Assembly (NCBI GenBank): GCA_050743265.1
Contig: JBOGEN010000119.1
Span: 1 to 48,511, forward strand
Origin: JBOGEN01 sp050743265
GTDB lineage: Bacteria > Actinomycetota > Actinomycetes > JBOGEN01
Length of the DNA stretch: 48,511 bases
Reading direction: 5' to 3'
Each line of letters opens with the position of its first letter. Within the stretch, counting starts at the first letter, position 1. The translations under genes and the position numbers were made by a program. The notes below the pieces were generated by a model that saw only the letters and a list, made by a program, of their open reading frames with translations, did no database searches and was not told the origin of the DNA. Shown here piece by piece: positions 27,070 to 35,621 of the stretch.

Positions 27070-27362
27070 GCAGGCCGCCGGGGGACTGCGCGGAGCGGGG
27101 AGTCCGCTGCCGGGCGGGGCGCGGTGGGCCGTTGCTGGTCACGGCTCGCGCCCCGCCCGGGGCCCTCCACCCCCAGGTTCCGCGGTCGAGCGGGCTCGGC
27201 GACGGCAGGGGATCGCCGGTGTGCGGCGACCTGTCCAACGACACGGTGCGTGAGGAGGTCACGGCCAGGGGCATGCCGGACCGAACAGGCTGGTCCCGGA
27301 GCCCCGAGCTCGCGGACGTGGCGACTCCGCCCGATAACGGTGACGGTCTACGGGGTCGATCC
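27055..27362. other. 308-bp gene-free region between convergent genes
   Basis: No convincing gene is seen. The first 110 bp hold two hairpins, described separately. A third small inverted repeat, TCGCCG/CGGCGA, is at 27213-27229. The last 130 bp look like ordinary non-coding sequence. Confidence 0.5.
27110..27160. terminator. Long extended hairpin, bidirectional
   Basis: CCGGGCGGGGCGCG (27110-27123) pairs perfectly with 27147-27160 over 14 bp. Inside it, GCCGT (27128-27132) pairs with ACGGC (27141-27145), separated from the outer stem by a small bulge, leaving an 8-nt loop. It lies between two convergent genes and has no U-tract. It is the strongest structure in the window. Confidence 0.75.
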
Positions 27363-28235
27363 TCAGGCCCGCAGGTCGGACGCGATGACGGCGAAGCCCG
27401 CGCCGTCCGGGTCCGCCAGCACGGACATCCGCCCGTACGGCGTGTCGACGGGCTCGTGCAGCACGCTGCCCCCGTGGTCGGTGACCGACCGGATGGTGGC
27501 GTCCGCGTCGGCGACCGCGAAGTAGAGGAGCCACCATGCGGGGTCCGCGCGGACGGCGGGGATCGCGTCGTGGCGCGGCATCACTCCGGCGACGACCGCT
27601 TCCCCGATGGTGAGCATCGAGTACGTGACCGTCCCGTCGCCGATCGTGTCCCGCTCGAAGCCGAAGACCGCTCTGTAGAACTCCCAGGCGGCTGCTGGGT
27701 CTCCGGTCGCGAGCTCGGTCCACGTGAGCGAGCCCGGCTCGTCCACCCGCCGTGCACCGATGTGGCGGCGAGGCTGCCACAGGCCGAAGACGGCGCCGGT
27801 GGGGTCGGTGACGACCGCCATCCGGCCTTCCTCCATCGCGTCGACGGGCGGCAGGGTGACGGTGCCCCCGGCGTCGACGACACGCTTGGTGGTCGCGTCG
27901 ACGTCCTCCGTGGCCAGGTACGTCGTCCACGCCGCCGGGACGGAGCCCGCAGGCGTCTCCTCGTCCGTCGCCTCCTCGGGCTTGGACTGCTCGGCCGTGG
28001 ACTGGTCGGCCGTGGGCTGCTCGGTGGCGTCCCGTTCGGGCGCCGCGGCCGGCATGATGCCCGCGACGGGCTCGCCGTCGAGCACGCAGGTGACATACGG
28101 GCCCGACTCGGGCGGACCCTCCCGGAAGTCCCAGCCGAACACCGCACCGTAGAACCGGGTCGCCGCCTCTACGTCCGCGGTGGCGAGGTCTGCCCAACAG
28201 GGTGTCCCCGGCTCGTACGACGTCCTGACGCTCAT
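27363..28235 (-). CDS. Two-domain VOC (glyoxalase/dioxygenase superfamily) protein
   Basis: 290 residues with two VOC modules. Each starts with a typical first strand: GTPCWADLATADVEAATRFY and SLTWTELATGDPAAAWEFYR. Each ends near a metal-ligand strand, MAVVTDPTGAVFGLWQP and MSVLADPDGAGFAVIASD. The first module carries an inserted Glu/Thr/Ser-rich segment (about residues 70-100). Family members are lyases, dioxygenases or antibiotic-binding proteins; the role here is unknown. ATG 28235 follows GGGAG. Confidence 0.88.
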   Translation of the reverse strand: MSVRTSYEPGTPCWADLATADVEAATRFYGAVFGWDFREGPPESGPYVTCVLDGEPVAGIMPAAAPERDATEQPTADQSTAEQSKPEEATDEETPAGSVPAAWTTYLATEDVDATTKRVVDAGGTVTLPPVDAMEEGRMAVVTDPTGAVFGLWQPRRHIGARRVDEPGSLTWTELATGDPAAAWEFYRAVFGFERDTIGDGTVTYSMLTIGEAVVAGVMPRHDAIPAVRADPAWWLLYFAVADADATIRSVTDHGGSVLHEPVDTPYGRMSVLADPDGAGFAVIASDLRA

Positions 28236-28406
28236 CTCGACTCCCACAGCCGGTGAGCCGGGCGGCTCGGGTGCTCACCCGACCGTTGCCCGACTCCTTG
28301 CTGGGACACTGCCACCGGACCGCACCCCTGTCGAGGACTGGCCTCGGCCGACGGGTTCCGCCGTCAGGGCTGTGGCCTGGCACTCCGCGTCAGCGAGGAT
28401 GGGGCT

Positions 28407-29282
28407 GTGAGCGATCCCAGGGACCCCAGCCACCCCAGCGACCCGAGCGATCCGCTGGTCGACGTGACCACACTTGCGGCACTGCGGGAGGCGGTCCCGC
28501 CCCCGGTGCTGCTGGACGTCCGCTGGCGCCTGGGGGGACCGCCCGGCGCCGAGGCGTACGCCGAGGGCCACCTGCCCGGTGCCGTGTTCTGTGACCTGGA
28601 CCGTGACCTCGCGGGCACCCCCGGGGTGCTGGGCAGGCACCCGCTCCCGGGCGCCGAGCACGTCACCCGGGCGATGCGCAGGCTCGGTGTCTCCCCCGAG
28701 GACGAGGTCGTGGTGTACGACGACGCCGACGCGACCGCGGCGGCCCGCGCCTGGTGGACGTTGCGGTACTACGGGCACGACCGGGTCCGCGTCCTGGACG
28801 GCGGCTACCGCGCGTGGACGCGGGCAGGCCTGCCCGTCACCACCGACGTGCCGACCCCGCGGCCCGGCACGTTCACGGCGCGTCCGGGCGGCATGCCCCT
28901 GCTCGACGGGGACGCCGCCGCCCGCCTCGCCCGGGACGGGGTGCTGCTCGATGCACGGGCAGCGGCGCGCTACGCCGGCGAGCAGGAGCCGGTGGACCCG
29001 GTGGCCGGGCACATTCCGGGGGCCGTCAGCGCACCGGCGACGGGCAACGTCGACCCGACCGGGTGCCTGCTGGACCCGGCACGGCTCCGCGCACGGTTCG
29101 CCGCGCTCGGGGTGAACGAGGCGACGCCGGTGGGCGCGTACTGCGGGTCCGGGGTCGTCGCCGCGCACCACGTCCTCGCGCTGCATCGGGCGGCGGTGGA
29201 CGCCGCGCTCTACGTCGGCTCGTGGAGCTCCTGGGTGGCCGACGCCGACCGCCCGGTCGCGACCGGCAGCGACCCGGGCTGA
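28407..29282 (+). CDS. Rhodanese-type sulfurtransferase (thiosulfate/3-mercaptopyruvate)
   Basis: 291 residues, two rhodanese domains in tandem. The inactive N-terminal module has VLLDVRWRLGG and AEGHLPGAVFCDLD; the C-terminal one has VLLDARAAARYAGE and the active Cys loop AYCGSGVVAAHHVLAL. The CGSGV loop is nearer to the 3-mercaptopyruvate type than to CRKGV rhodanese. It transfers sulfur to cyanide or thiols. GTG 28407 is preceded by GAGGA 7 nt upstream. It ends 10 bp from the sepH stop (convergent). The N-terminus has a Pro-Ser/Asp repeat of about 14 residues. Confidence 0.92.
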   Translation: MSDPRDPSHPSDPSDPLVDVTTLAALREAVPPPVLLDVRWRLGGPPGAEAYAEGHLPGAVFCDLDRDLAGTPGVLGRHPLPGAEHVTRAMRRLGVSPEDEVVVYDDADATAAARAWWTLRYYGHDRVRVLDGGYRAWTRAGLPVTTDVPTPRPGTFTARPGGMPLLDGDAAARLARDGVLLDARAAARYAGEQEPVDPVAGHIPGAVSAPATGNVDPTGCLLDPARLRARFAALGVNEATPVGAYCGSGVVAAHHVLALHRAAVDAALYVGSWSSWVADADRPVATGSDPG

Positions 29283-29292
29283 CCCGCCGACC

Positions 29293-30162
29293 TCACTCGC
29301 CGCGGCGGCTGCCGAACACGATCTCGTCCCACGACGGCACGGACGCCCGACGGTTCGACCGTCGCTCGCCGACGGCCTTGCGCGCCGATGCCGGCTCGCC
29401 GTCGGGCACCGGCTCGCTCCCGGTGGTGGGCTCGGTGTCCTCGTCCAGGGGAAGGGGGTCGGGGTCGGCGTGTGCCGTCGCGCCCTGCTCGACCGCGGGC
29501 CCAGGGGCGTCGGGGACGGCAGCGAGGCGCGGTACGAACGAGCGGGCCTCCTCGCGCTCGAGGTGCGCCTCGGGCGAGGGGGCGCGGGTGGTGGCCGGCA
29601 GCGGGTCAACGAGGTCCCGGGCAGCGTCGTCGTCGGCGACCACCGCGCGGCGGACCGGGTCGTACACCCAGTGCGCAGCGGACTGCTCGTCGCCGACCCG
29701 CCAGGTCACGCAGACCGTCCAGCGGCCGTCCTCCCGGCGCCAGGCGTCCCAGTCGGCGCTGTCGCGCTTTGCGCCCTGGGCGGCCACTCGGGTGCCGACG
29801 ATGTCGCCGAGCGCGGGGGAGGGGCCCTCCCCGGAACGGCGTAGGGACGTGCCCTGGGCGAGCGAGGCCACGTGCCCGCGCTCGGCGAGCACCGGGCCCT
29901 CGAAGCGGCGAATCCGCTCGATGGGTAGTCCGGCCGCCTCCGCCACGGACTCGGCTGACTCCCCGGCGCGGATGCGCGCCTGGATGTCCCGCGGTCGCAA
30001 CTGGCTCTCCATCTCGTTCTCCGTTCGGCCGAGTCGTGAGCGCTCGCCACGTACGGCGGCGCGCAGTCGGTCGTCGATGGGCAGCCGGTGCGTCTCCCCG
30101 TCGCCCGCGAGCAGGAGCTGCGTCCCGTCCTCGCTCACGGCGAGCAGTCGGAGTACCGCCAT
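29293..30162 (-). CDS. sepH: Septation protein SepH (DUF3071)
   Basis: 289 residues. The N-terminal DUF3071 domain begins MAVLRLLAVSEDGTQLLLAG and includes a helix-turn-helix-like segment (LRPRDIQARIRAGESAESVA). The middle is acidic and disordered. The C-terminus holds the conserved tail RASVPSWDEIVFGSR. SepH binds FtsZ and promotes its assembly during cell division in Streptomyces and mycobacteria. ATG 30162 follows GGAAGG and is the normal family start. The sulfurtransferase lies tail to tail with it, as recalled in Streptomyces. Confidence 0.95.
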   Translation of the reverse strand: MAVLRLLAVSEDGTQLLLAGDGETHRLPIDDRLRAAVRGERSRLGRTENEMESQLRPRDIQARIRAGESAESVAEAAGLPIERIRRFEGPVLAERGHVASLAQGTSLRRSGEGPSPALGDIVGTRVAAQGAKRDSADWDAWRREDGRWTVCVTWRVGDEQSAAHWVYDPVRRAVVADDDAARDLVDPLPATTRAPSPEAHLEREEARSFVPRLAAVPDAPGPAVEQGATAHADPDPLPLDEDTEPTTGSEPVPDGEPASARKAVGERRSNRRASVPSWDEIVFGSRRGE

Positions 30163-30303
30163 GAACCCTGATCCTTCCCGATACGCAGCCGGAGGCTCGC
30201 AGGGGCATCCTTCCTTGTTGCGCACGCCGATTCCACGACCGGCGCGCACGAGTCCCGCACAGGTCGCCGACGACATCCGCGACCGTCTCCTGACCAGGAC
30301 TTT

Positions 30304-30325
30304 GACGTGTGACTGATGTCACGTC
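30304..30325. promoter_or_regulatory. Inverted repeat between sepH and the two-TM gene
   Basis: GACGTG-N10-CACGTC lies in the 265-bp divergent gap. The half-site is E-box-like, and its position suits an operator shared by both genes. The rest of the gap shows nothing that I can name. Confidence 0.35.
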
Positions 30326-30427
30326 GGTTCCGGGCCCGGGTCGGACAACCGATCACCGCCCTCGTGCGACTCTCCAGACACAGCCACCCCGCACACCGAC
30401 CCGCCTGATCTGGCACGTAGGGACCCC

Positions 30428-31243
30428 ATGCGTTTCGACCTCAGCCCGCTCAAGATCTTCACCGGCGCCTTGGCCGCGACGTCGGCGGCCTTTGCCGCGT
30501 CCTCGCTCGGCCTGTACGGCACCGTGCTCGGTGCCGCGGTGATGAGCGTCGTGGCCACGGTGGCGACGACCGTGTACGACCATGCCGCGTCCCGGACGGC
30601 GGAGCGGGTCCGGCCCCGGACCGGGAACCAGGCGGTGGCGACCTCGACCGACCCAGCCGATCCCGCCGACACCTCGGACGAGGCCGGTGCCGCAACGGAG
30701 CCCACCGACGTCGAGGCGACCACGGCCGGCCCGGACGGCGAGGTCGCCCGCCCCGGCGGTGTGCCCCGCCCTCGCTGGCAGATGATCGCGGCCGGGTCCA
30801 CGCTCGCCTTCGTCCTCGGACTCGGTGCGCTGACCGCGGCGGAGTTCACGCTCGACCAGCCGGTGTCCGAGCTCGGGGCGTCCGGCGGCAACGGGACGAC
30901 GGTGACCAGGCTGCTCGGCGCGGAATCCCCGTCCGGCTCCGGATCCGGGACCGACGGCGGTACGGGAGCGGGCCGCGAGACACAGCCCGGCACGGACGGC
31001 GGCGACCCGGGACAGGAGGGGTCCGACCCGTCGACCGAGGGCTCCGGCACCACGGGGCAGGACCCCGCGGACTCCGGCGGCTCCGCCGGCTCCGGCGACC
31101 AGACCGGCTCCGGCGGCTCGCGCGGGGAGGAGACCGGCGAGGTGCCCTCGACCGAGGAGACCCCGGCACCTGCTCCCGAGGTGACGCCCGCGCCGCAGCC
31201 CACCACACCCCAGGAGACCGTCCCGGCGCCTGATGTCGGCTGA
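30428..31243 (+). CDS. Two-TM membrane protein with disordered tail, function unknown
   Basis: 271 residues; no family recognised. A first hydrophobic stretch at about residues 10-46 (FTGALAATSAAFAAS, then GAAVMSVVATVATTVYD) can form one or two helices. A second is at about 118-140 (MIAAGSTLAFVLGLGALTAA). Between them is an acidic, Thr/Ala-rich loop, and the last 100 residues are Gly/Ser/Asp/Thr/Pro-rich and lack structure. Tail location (outside or inside) depends on how many helices the first stretch forms. ATG 30428; TAGGGA is 4 nt upstream, too close for a clean leaderless start. It is divergent from sepH, which makes a cell-envelope role plausible but unproven. Confidence 0.7.
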   Translation: MRFDLSPLKIFTGALAATSAAFAASSLGLYGTVLGAAVMSVVATVATTVYDHAASRTAERVRPRTGNQAVATSTDPADPADTSDEAGAATEPTDVEATTAGPDGEVARPGGVPRPRWQMIAAGSTLAFVLGLGALTAAEFTLDQPVSELGASGGNGTTVTRLLGAESPSGSGSGTDGGTGAGRETQPGTDGGDPGQEGSDPSTEGSGTTGQDPADSGGSAGSGDQTGSGGSRGEETGEVPSTEETPAPAPEVTPAPQPTTPQETVPAPDVG

Positions 31244-31319
31244 GGCTCTCTCTGCCCGCCGACCGCGACATCCCGGACAGGCGCACGCGCGAGCGCCGGT
31301 CGTGACCGTCCCGCGCCGA

Positions 31320-31325
31320 TAGCGT
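31320..31325 (+). promoter_or_regulatory. -10 box for leaderless CDF exporter transcript
   Basis: TAGCGT lies 7 nt before ATG 31333; an upstream in-frame GTG at 31324 overlaps the box and is therefore rejected. Confidence 0.6.
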
Positions 31326-31332
31326 GACGCTC

Positions 31333-32247
31333 ATGGGTGTCGGACACGCGCACGCGCCGACCGCCACGGGACGGCACCGCGGGCGGCTGACCGCAGCCCT
31401 GGCCATCACGTCGCTCGTCCTCGTCGTCGAGATCGTCGGCGGCGTCCTCACCGGCAGCCTCGCCCTGCTCGCCGACGCCGGGCACATGTTCACCGATGTC
31501 GCGGGGCTCGGCATGTCCCTGCTCGCGGCCACGCTCGCGGCGCGTCCCACGACCGACGAGCGCACGTTCGGCTACCTGCGCCTGGAGATCCTCGCCGCCG
31601 TCCTCAACGCGCTGCTGCTCTTCGGCGCCGCCGCCGTGGTGCTCGTCGAGGCGGTCCGGCGGATGGCCGACCCCCCGGACATCGACGGCGGCGCGATGCT
31701 CGCGTACGCCCTCGTCGGTCTCCTCGCCAACGGCGTCTCGCTCCTCCTGCTGCACGGGGGGCACCGGGAGAGCCTCAACGTGCGGGGCGCGTACCTCGAG
31801 GTGATGGGCGACCTGCTGGGGTCGGGCGCGGTCGTCGTGGGCGCGGTCGTGGTCGCGCTGACCGGCGCGCTGCGCGCCGACCCTGTCGTCTCGATCGTCG
31901 TGGCGCTGCTGATCCTCCCGCGGACGTGGCAGCTGCTGCGCGAGGCGGTGGACGTGCTCCTCGAGGCCACGCCGCGCGGCGTCGACATGGACGAGGTCCG
32001 CGAGCACGTGCTCGCAACGCCGGGCGTCCTGGGCGTCCACGACCTGCACGCGTGGACGATCACGAGCGGAATGCCCGTCCTGTCCGCACACATCGTGGTG
32101 GACGACGCCACGCTCGGCCGCGGCGACGGGGGGCCGGTGCTCGACCGGCTGGGCGAGTGTCTCGCCGGGCACTTCGACATCGAGCACTGCACCTTCCAGC
32201 TGGAGCCGGTCGGCCACGCCGACCACGAGCGCGGCGGGCACCACTGA
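31333..32247 (+). CDS. Cation diffusion facilitator (CDF) metal exporter
   Basis: 304 residues with six membrane segments and a C-terminal cytoplasmic domain. The first metal motif is complete: LLADAGHMFTD (His51 and Asp55). In TM5 the motif reads YLEVMGDLLGS, so a Glu (156) replaces the His of the usual His-x3-Asp pair, with Asp160 kept. The N-terminal HAHAP and C-terminal HADHERGGHH ends are His-rich, as in zinc exporters. Substrate is probably Zn2+ or Cd2+; the Glu could shift preference toward another divalent metal. Start chosen from the TAGCGT box. Confidence 0.9.
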   Translation: MGVGHAHAPTATGRHRGRLTAALAITSLVLVVEIVGGVLTGSLALLADAGHMFTDVAGLGMSLLAATLAARPTTDERTFGYLRLEILAAVLNALLLFGAAAVVLVEAVRRMADPPDIDGGAMLAYALVGLLANGVSLLLLHGGHRESLNVRGAYLEVMGDLLGSGAVVVGAVVVALTGALRADPVVSIVVALLILPRTWQLLREAVDVLLEATPRGVDMDEVREHVLATPGVLGVHDLHAWTITSGMPVLSAHIVVDDATLGRGDGGPVLDRLGECLAGHFDIEHCTFQLEPVGHADHERGGHH

Positions 32248-32299
32248 GCAACGGCATGTCCCACGGGAGCGGATGCGGAGCCGCTGCGAGGATCGGCCC

Positions 32300-33412
32300 A
32301 TGAGCGCGCACGAGTCCGTCCGGGGGCCCGACCGCCAGGCGGTCGCGCCTTACGACGCCCTTCTGCTCGTCTCCTTCGGCGGGCCGGAGGGGCAGGACGA
32401 CGTGCTGCCCTTCCTCGAGAACGTCACCTGCGGCCGGGGCGTCCCACGCGAGCGGCTCGAGGTGGTGGGTGAGCACTACCGCAGGGTCGGCGGCGTCAGC
32501 CCGATCAACGCGCAGAACCGGGCGCTGCGCGACGCCGTCCGGTCGGACTTCGCCGCGCACCGGCTCGACCTCCCGGTGTACTGGGGCAACCGCAACTGGC
32601 ACCCGTTGCTGGCCGACACGGTGCGGCAGATGGCCGACGACGGCGTACGCCGGGCGCTCGCGTTCGTCACCTCGGCGTACGCGTCGTACTCCGGCTGCCG
32701 CCAGTACCGGGAGAACCTGGCCCAGGCCCGTGCCGCGGTCGGTGCGGCCGCGCCGGACATCGAACGGCTGCGCCACTACTTCAACCACCCCGGATTCGTC
32801 GAGCCGATGGTCGACGCGACCGTGGCCGCCCTCGGCGACCTGCCGGACCCGGTCCGCGACGCGTCTCGCCTGGTGTGCGTGACCCACTCCGTGCCGGTGG
32901 CGATGGACGAGACCAGCGGCCCGGACGGGGGCGCGTACTCCGCACAGCACGCCGAGGTGGCCCGCCTGGTCGCGGTCGGGGTGGCACGCGCGACCGGCGT
33001 CACCCACGGACACGACCTCGTGTTCTGCAGCCGCTCGGGGCCGGCCGCCCAGCCGTGGCTGGAGCCCGACGTGAGCGACCACCTCGAGTCCCTGGCCCAC
33101 GGCGGCGCCGAGGCCGTGGTGCTCGTGCCGATCGGGTTCGTCTCCGACCACATGGAGGTCCGCTGGGACCTCGACACCGAGGCCATGGCCACCGCCGGAC
33201 GGCTCGGCCTGCCGGCGGCGCGTGCCGCGACGGTCGGCACCGACCCCCGGTTCGTCGCGCTGGTCCGGGACCTCGTGCAGGAACGGGTGACCGGCCGCCC
33301 GTCCGAGGCCAGGCGTGCCGTGGGACGCCTGGGCCCCAGCCACGACGCGTGCCCGGCCGGGTGCTGCCCCAACCCGCGCGGGGCGCGTCCGGCCGTCGGC
33401 GGCGAGGACTGA
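32300..33412 (+). CDS. hemH: Coproporphyrin III ferrochelatase
   Basis: 370 residues. Inserts Fe2+ into a porphyrin; in actinobacteria the enzyme uses coproporphyrin III (the CpfC route). Family blocks are ALLLVSFGGPEGQDDVLPFL, VYWGNRNWHPLLADTV, and VPIGFVSDHMEVRWDLDTE with the catalytic Glu. The [2Fe-2S] cysteines of the actinobacterial type are visible: one in ASYSGCRQYREN and three in HDACPAGCCPNPRG near the C-terminus. ATG 32300 follows GAGGA by 7 nt. No other haem gene is adjacent. The gene is 52 bp after the CDF stop. Confidence 0.95.
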   Translation: MSAHESVRGPDRQAVAPYDALLLVSFGGPEGQDDVLPFLENVTCGRGVPRERLEVVGEHYRRVGGVSPINAQNRALRDAVRSDFAAHRLDLPVYWGNRNWHPLLADTVRQMADDGVRRALAFVTSAYASYSGCRQYRENLAQARAAVGAAAPDIERLRHYFNHPGFVEPMVDATVAALGDLPDPVRDASRLVCVTHSVPVAMDETSGPDGGAYSAQHAEVARLVAVGVARATGVTHGHDLVFCSRSGPAAQPWLEPDVSDHLESLAHGGAEAVVLVPIGFVSDHMEVRWDLDTEAMATAGRLGLPAARAATVGTDPRFVALVRDLVQERVTGRPSEARRAVGRLGPSHDACPAGCCPNPRGARPAVGGED

Positions 33413-33451
33413 CCGGGCCGAGACCCCCTCCCGTCACTCCGCCGCCTCGAC

Positions 33452-33457
33452 TAGGTT
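33452..33457 (+). promoter_or_regulatory. -10 box for leaderless S9 peptidase transcript
   Basis: TAGGTT lies exactly 7 nt before ATG 33465. Confidence 0.6.
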
Positions 33458-33464
33458 CCGCACC

Positions 33465-35555
33465 ATGCCGACCCCGTTCACCGACCTCGACGCCTTCCTC
33501 GCCTTGCCCCGCCTGGGCGGCCTCGCCCTGTCCCCGGACGGGACGCGCCTCGTCACGTCGGTGGCGACGCTCGCACCCGACCGGACGCGCTGGGTCAGTG
33601 CGCTGTGGGAGGTCGACCCCACGGGCGCGCAGCCGGCCCGCCGGTTGACGCGCTCGGCACCGGGCGAGGCTGCTCCCGCCTTCCTGCCCGACGGTGACCT
33701 GCTCTTCGTGTCGAAGCGCCCGTCGCCTCCGGCGAAGGAGGGCGCCGGCGACGGCGACGACCGTCCGGCGCTCTGGCTGCTGCCGGTCCGCGGCGGTGAG
33801 GCGCGGCAGGTGGCCACCCGTCCGGGTGGGGTCACCGGGGTGGCCGTGGCCCGTGACTCGGGCGCCGTGGTGGTGTCCAGCCCCACGATGCCCGGGGCGT
33901 CGGACGCCGAGGCGGACACGGCCCGGCGCACGGCACGCAAGGACGCGAAGGTCAGCGCGCTGCTGCACGAGACGTACCCGATCCGGTTCTGGGACCACGA
34001 CCTCGGCCCGGACGCGCCCCACCTCCTCGTGGCCGACGGTGAGGCCGATGACGAGAAGGGGCACCGGGACGGGCCGTCGGCGGGACCGCAGAGCCCGCCG
34101 CCGGACGTGCCGGGTGACGAGACGTCGTACGCCTTGCGCGACCTCACCCCCGAGCCGGGCCGGGCGTTGGACGACCAGCGGTTCGTCCCGACCCCGGACG
34201 GCACGGCGGTCGTCACCGGCTGGGTGGTGCCGGCCCCCCGCGGCGAGCTGCGGGTCACCGTCACCGTCCTCGACGTGGTGAGCGGCGACCGCCGCCCCCT
34301 CGTGGACGAGGAGGGATACGACGCCGAGGACCCGGACGTCTCGGCCGACGGACGCCACGTCGTCTGCGTGCTCACCCGGCACTCCGGGTACGACGAGCCA
34401 CCGCAGCCGACGCTGTGGCTGGTGCCGCTCGACGGCGGGCCGGGTCGCGACCTGCTGCCCGGCGTCGACCTGCAGCCCGCTGCACCGCGGTTCACCGCCG
34501 ACGGCAAGGCGGTCCTCTTCGTCGCCGACCAGGCCGGGCACGCCCCCGTCTTCCGGATCGACCTGGACACCGGCCGGCTCACGCGGCTCACCGCCTCGGG
34601 GGCGTACTCCGACCTCTGCCCGAGCCCCGACGCGCGGTCTGTCTACGCCGTGCACAACGCGCTCGACCGCCTCCCCACCCCGGTACGGCTGGACGCCAGG
34701 GCGGCCGACCAGGCGCCCTCGCTCCTGCGTGCACCCGGCGCGGACGTCACGGTGCCCGGCCGGATCGTCGAGGTGACCACGACCGCGGCTGACGGTGTGC
34801 CGCTGCGCTCCTGGCTGGCCATGCCCGCCGACGCGTCCGCGTCCGACCCGGCGCCGTTGCTCGTCTTCATCCACGGCGGCCCGATGGGCAGCTGGAACAC
34901 CTGGCACTGGCGCTGGAACCCGTGGACGGCCGTGGCCCGCGGCTACGCCGTGCTGCTGCCCGACCCGGCCCTGTCGACCGGGTACGGCCACGCGTTCCTG
35001 CGCCGAGGGTGGGGGCGATGGGGTGAGGCCCCGTACACGGACCTGATGTCGCTCACCGACGCCGCGCTCGCCCGCGACGACCTCGACGGCGAGCGCACCG
35101 CCGCGTTGGGCGGGTCCTTCGGCGGCTACATGGCGAACTGGGTGGCGGGCCACACCGACAGGTTCTCCGCGATCGTCACGCACGCGAGCCTGTGGACGCT
35201 GGAGCAGATGTTCGGCACCACCGACGTGGCCTCGTACTGGGAGCGCGAGTTCGGCAGCCTCGACACCCATGCCGAGCGGTACGCGGCGGGCTCGCCGCAC
35301 CACCACGCGGACCGCATCCGGACGCCGATGCTCGTCATCCACGGCGACAAGGACTACCGCGTGCCGATCAGCGAGGCCTTGCGACTGTGGTGGGACCTCA
35401 CCCGCCACGAGGTCGAGGCGAAGTTCCTCTACTTCCCGGACGAGAACCACTGGGTGCTCACCCCGGGCAACGCCAAGGTCTGGTACGAGACCGTGCTGGC
35501 GTTCTGCGACCACCACGTCCTCGGCAAGGAGTGGGCCCGCCCAGGGCTGCTGTGA
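33465..35555 (+). CDS. S9 family serine peptidase (acylaminoacyl-peptidase/dipeptidyl-peptidase type)
   Basis: 696 residues. The N-terminal part (about 1-420) is a WD40-like beta-propeller. The C-terminal part (about 430-696) is an alpha/beta hydrolase with oxyanion segment LLVFIHGGPMGSW, nucleophile Ser in AALGGSFGGYMANW, Asp in VIHGDKDYRVPISEAL and His in FPDENHWVLTPGN. It releases dipeptides or acylated residues from short peptides. No signal peptide, so it acts in the cytoplasm. An inserted Asp/Glu/Pro-rich loop (about residues 190-215) is unusual. Leaderless ATG 33465. Confidence 0.94.
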   Translation: MPTPFTDLDAFLALPRLGGLALSPDGTRLVTSVATLAPDRTRWVSALWEVDPTGAQPARRLTRSAPGEAAPAFLPDGDLLFVSKRPSPPAKEGAGDGDDRPALWLLPVRGGEARQVATRPGGVTGVAVARDSGAVVVSSPTMPGASDAEADTARRTARKDAKVSALLHETYPIRFWDHDLGPDAPHLLVADGEADDEKGHRDGPSAGPQSPPPDVPGDETSYALRDLTPEPGRALDDQRFVPTPDGTAVVTGWVVPAPRGELRVTVTVLDVVSGDRRPLVDEEGYDAEDPDVSADGRHVVCVLTRHSGYDEPPQPTLWLVPLDGGPGRDLLPGVDLQPAAPRFTADGKAVLFVADQAGHAPVFRIDLDTGRLTRLTASGAYSDLCPSPDARSVYAVHNALDRLPTPVRLDARAADQAPSLLRAPGADVTVPGRIVEVTTTAADGVPLRSWLAMPADASASDPAPLLVFIHGGPMGSWNTWHWRWNPWTAVARGYAVLLPDPALSTGYGHAFLRRGWGRWGEAPYTDLMSLTDAALARDDLDGERTAALGGSFGGYMANWVAGHTDRFSAIVTHASLWTLEQMFGTTDVASYWEREFGSLDTHAERYAAGSPHHHADRIRTPMLVIHGDKDYRVPISEALRLWWDLTRHEVEAKFLYFPDENHWVLTPGNAKVWYETVLAFCDHHVLGKEWARPGLL

Positions 35556-35621
35556 CGGGCCAGGGTGGCCGGCCCCCAGGGTTGTGTCCGCCCGGGCCCG
35601 CGGATGGGTGAGACTGAGGCC

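Noticed and set aside
28236..28406. Riboswitch or small RNA between the VOC and sulfurtransferase genes
   Set aside because: No conserved stem set or known aptamer motif is visible in the 171 bp; likely two promoters.
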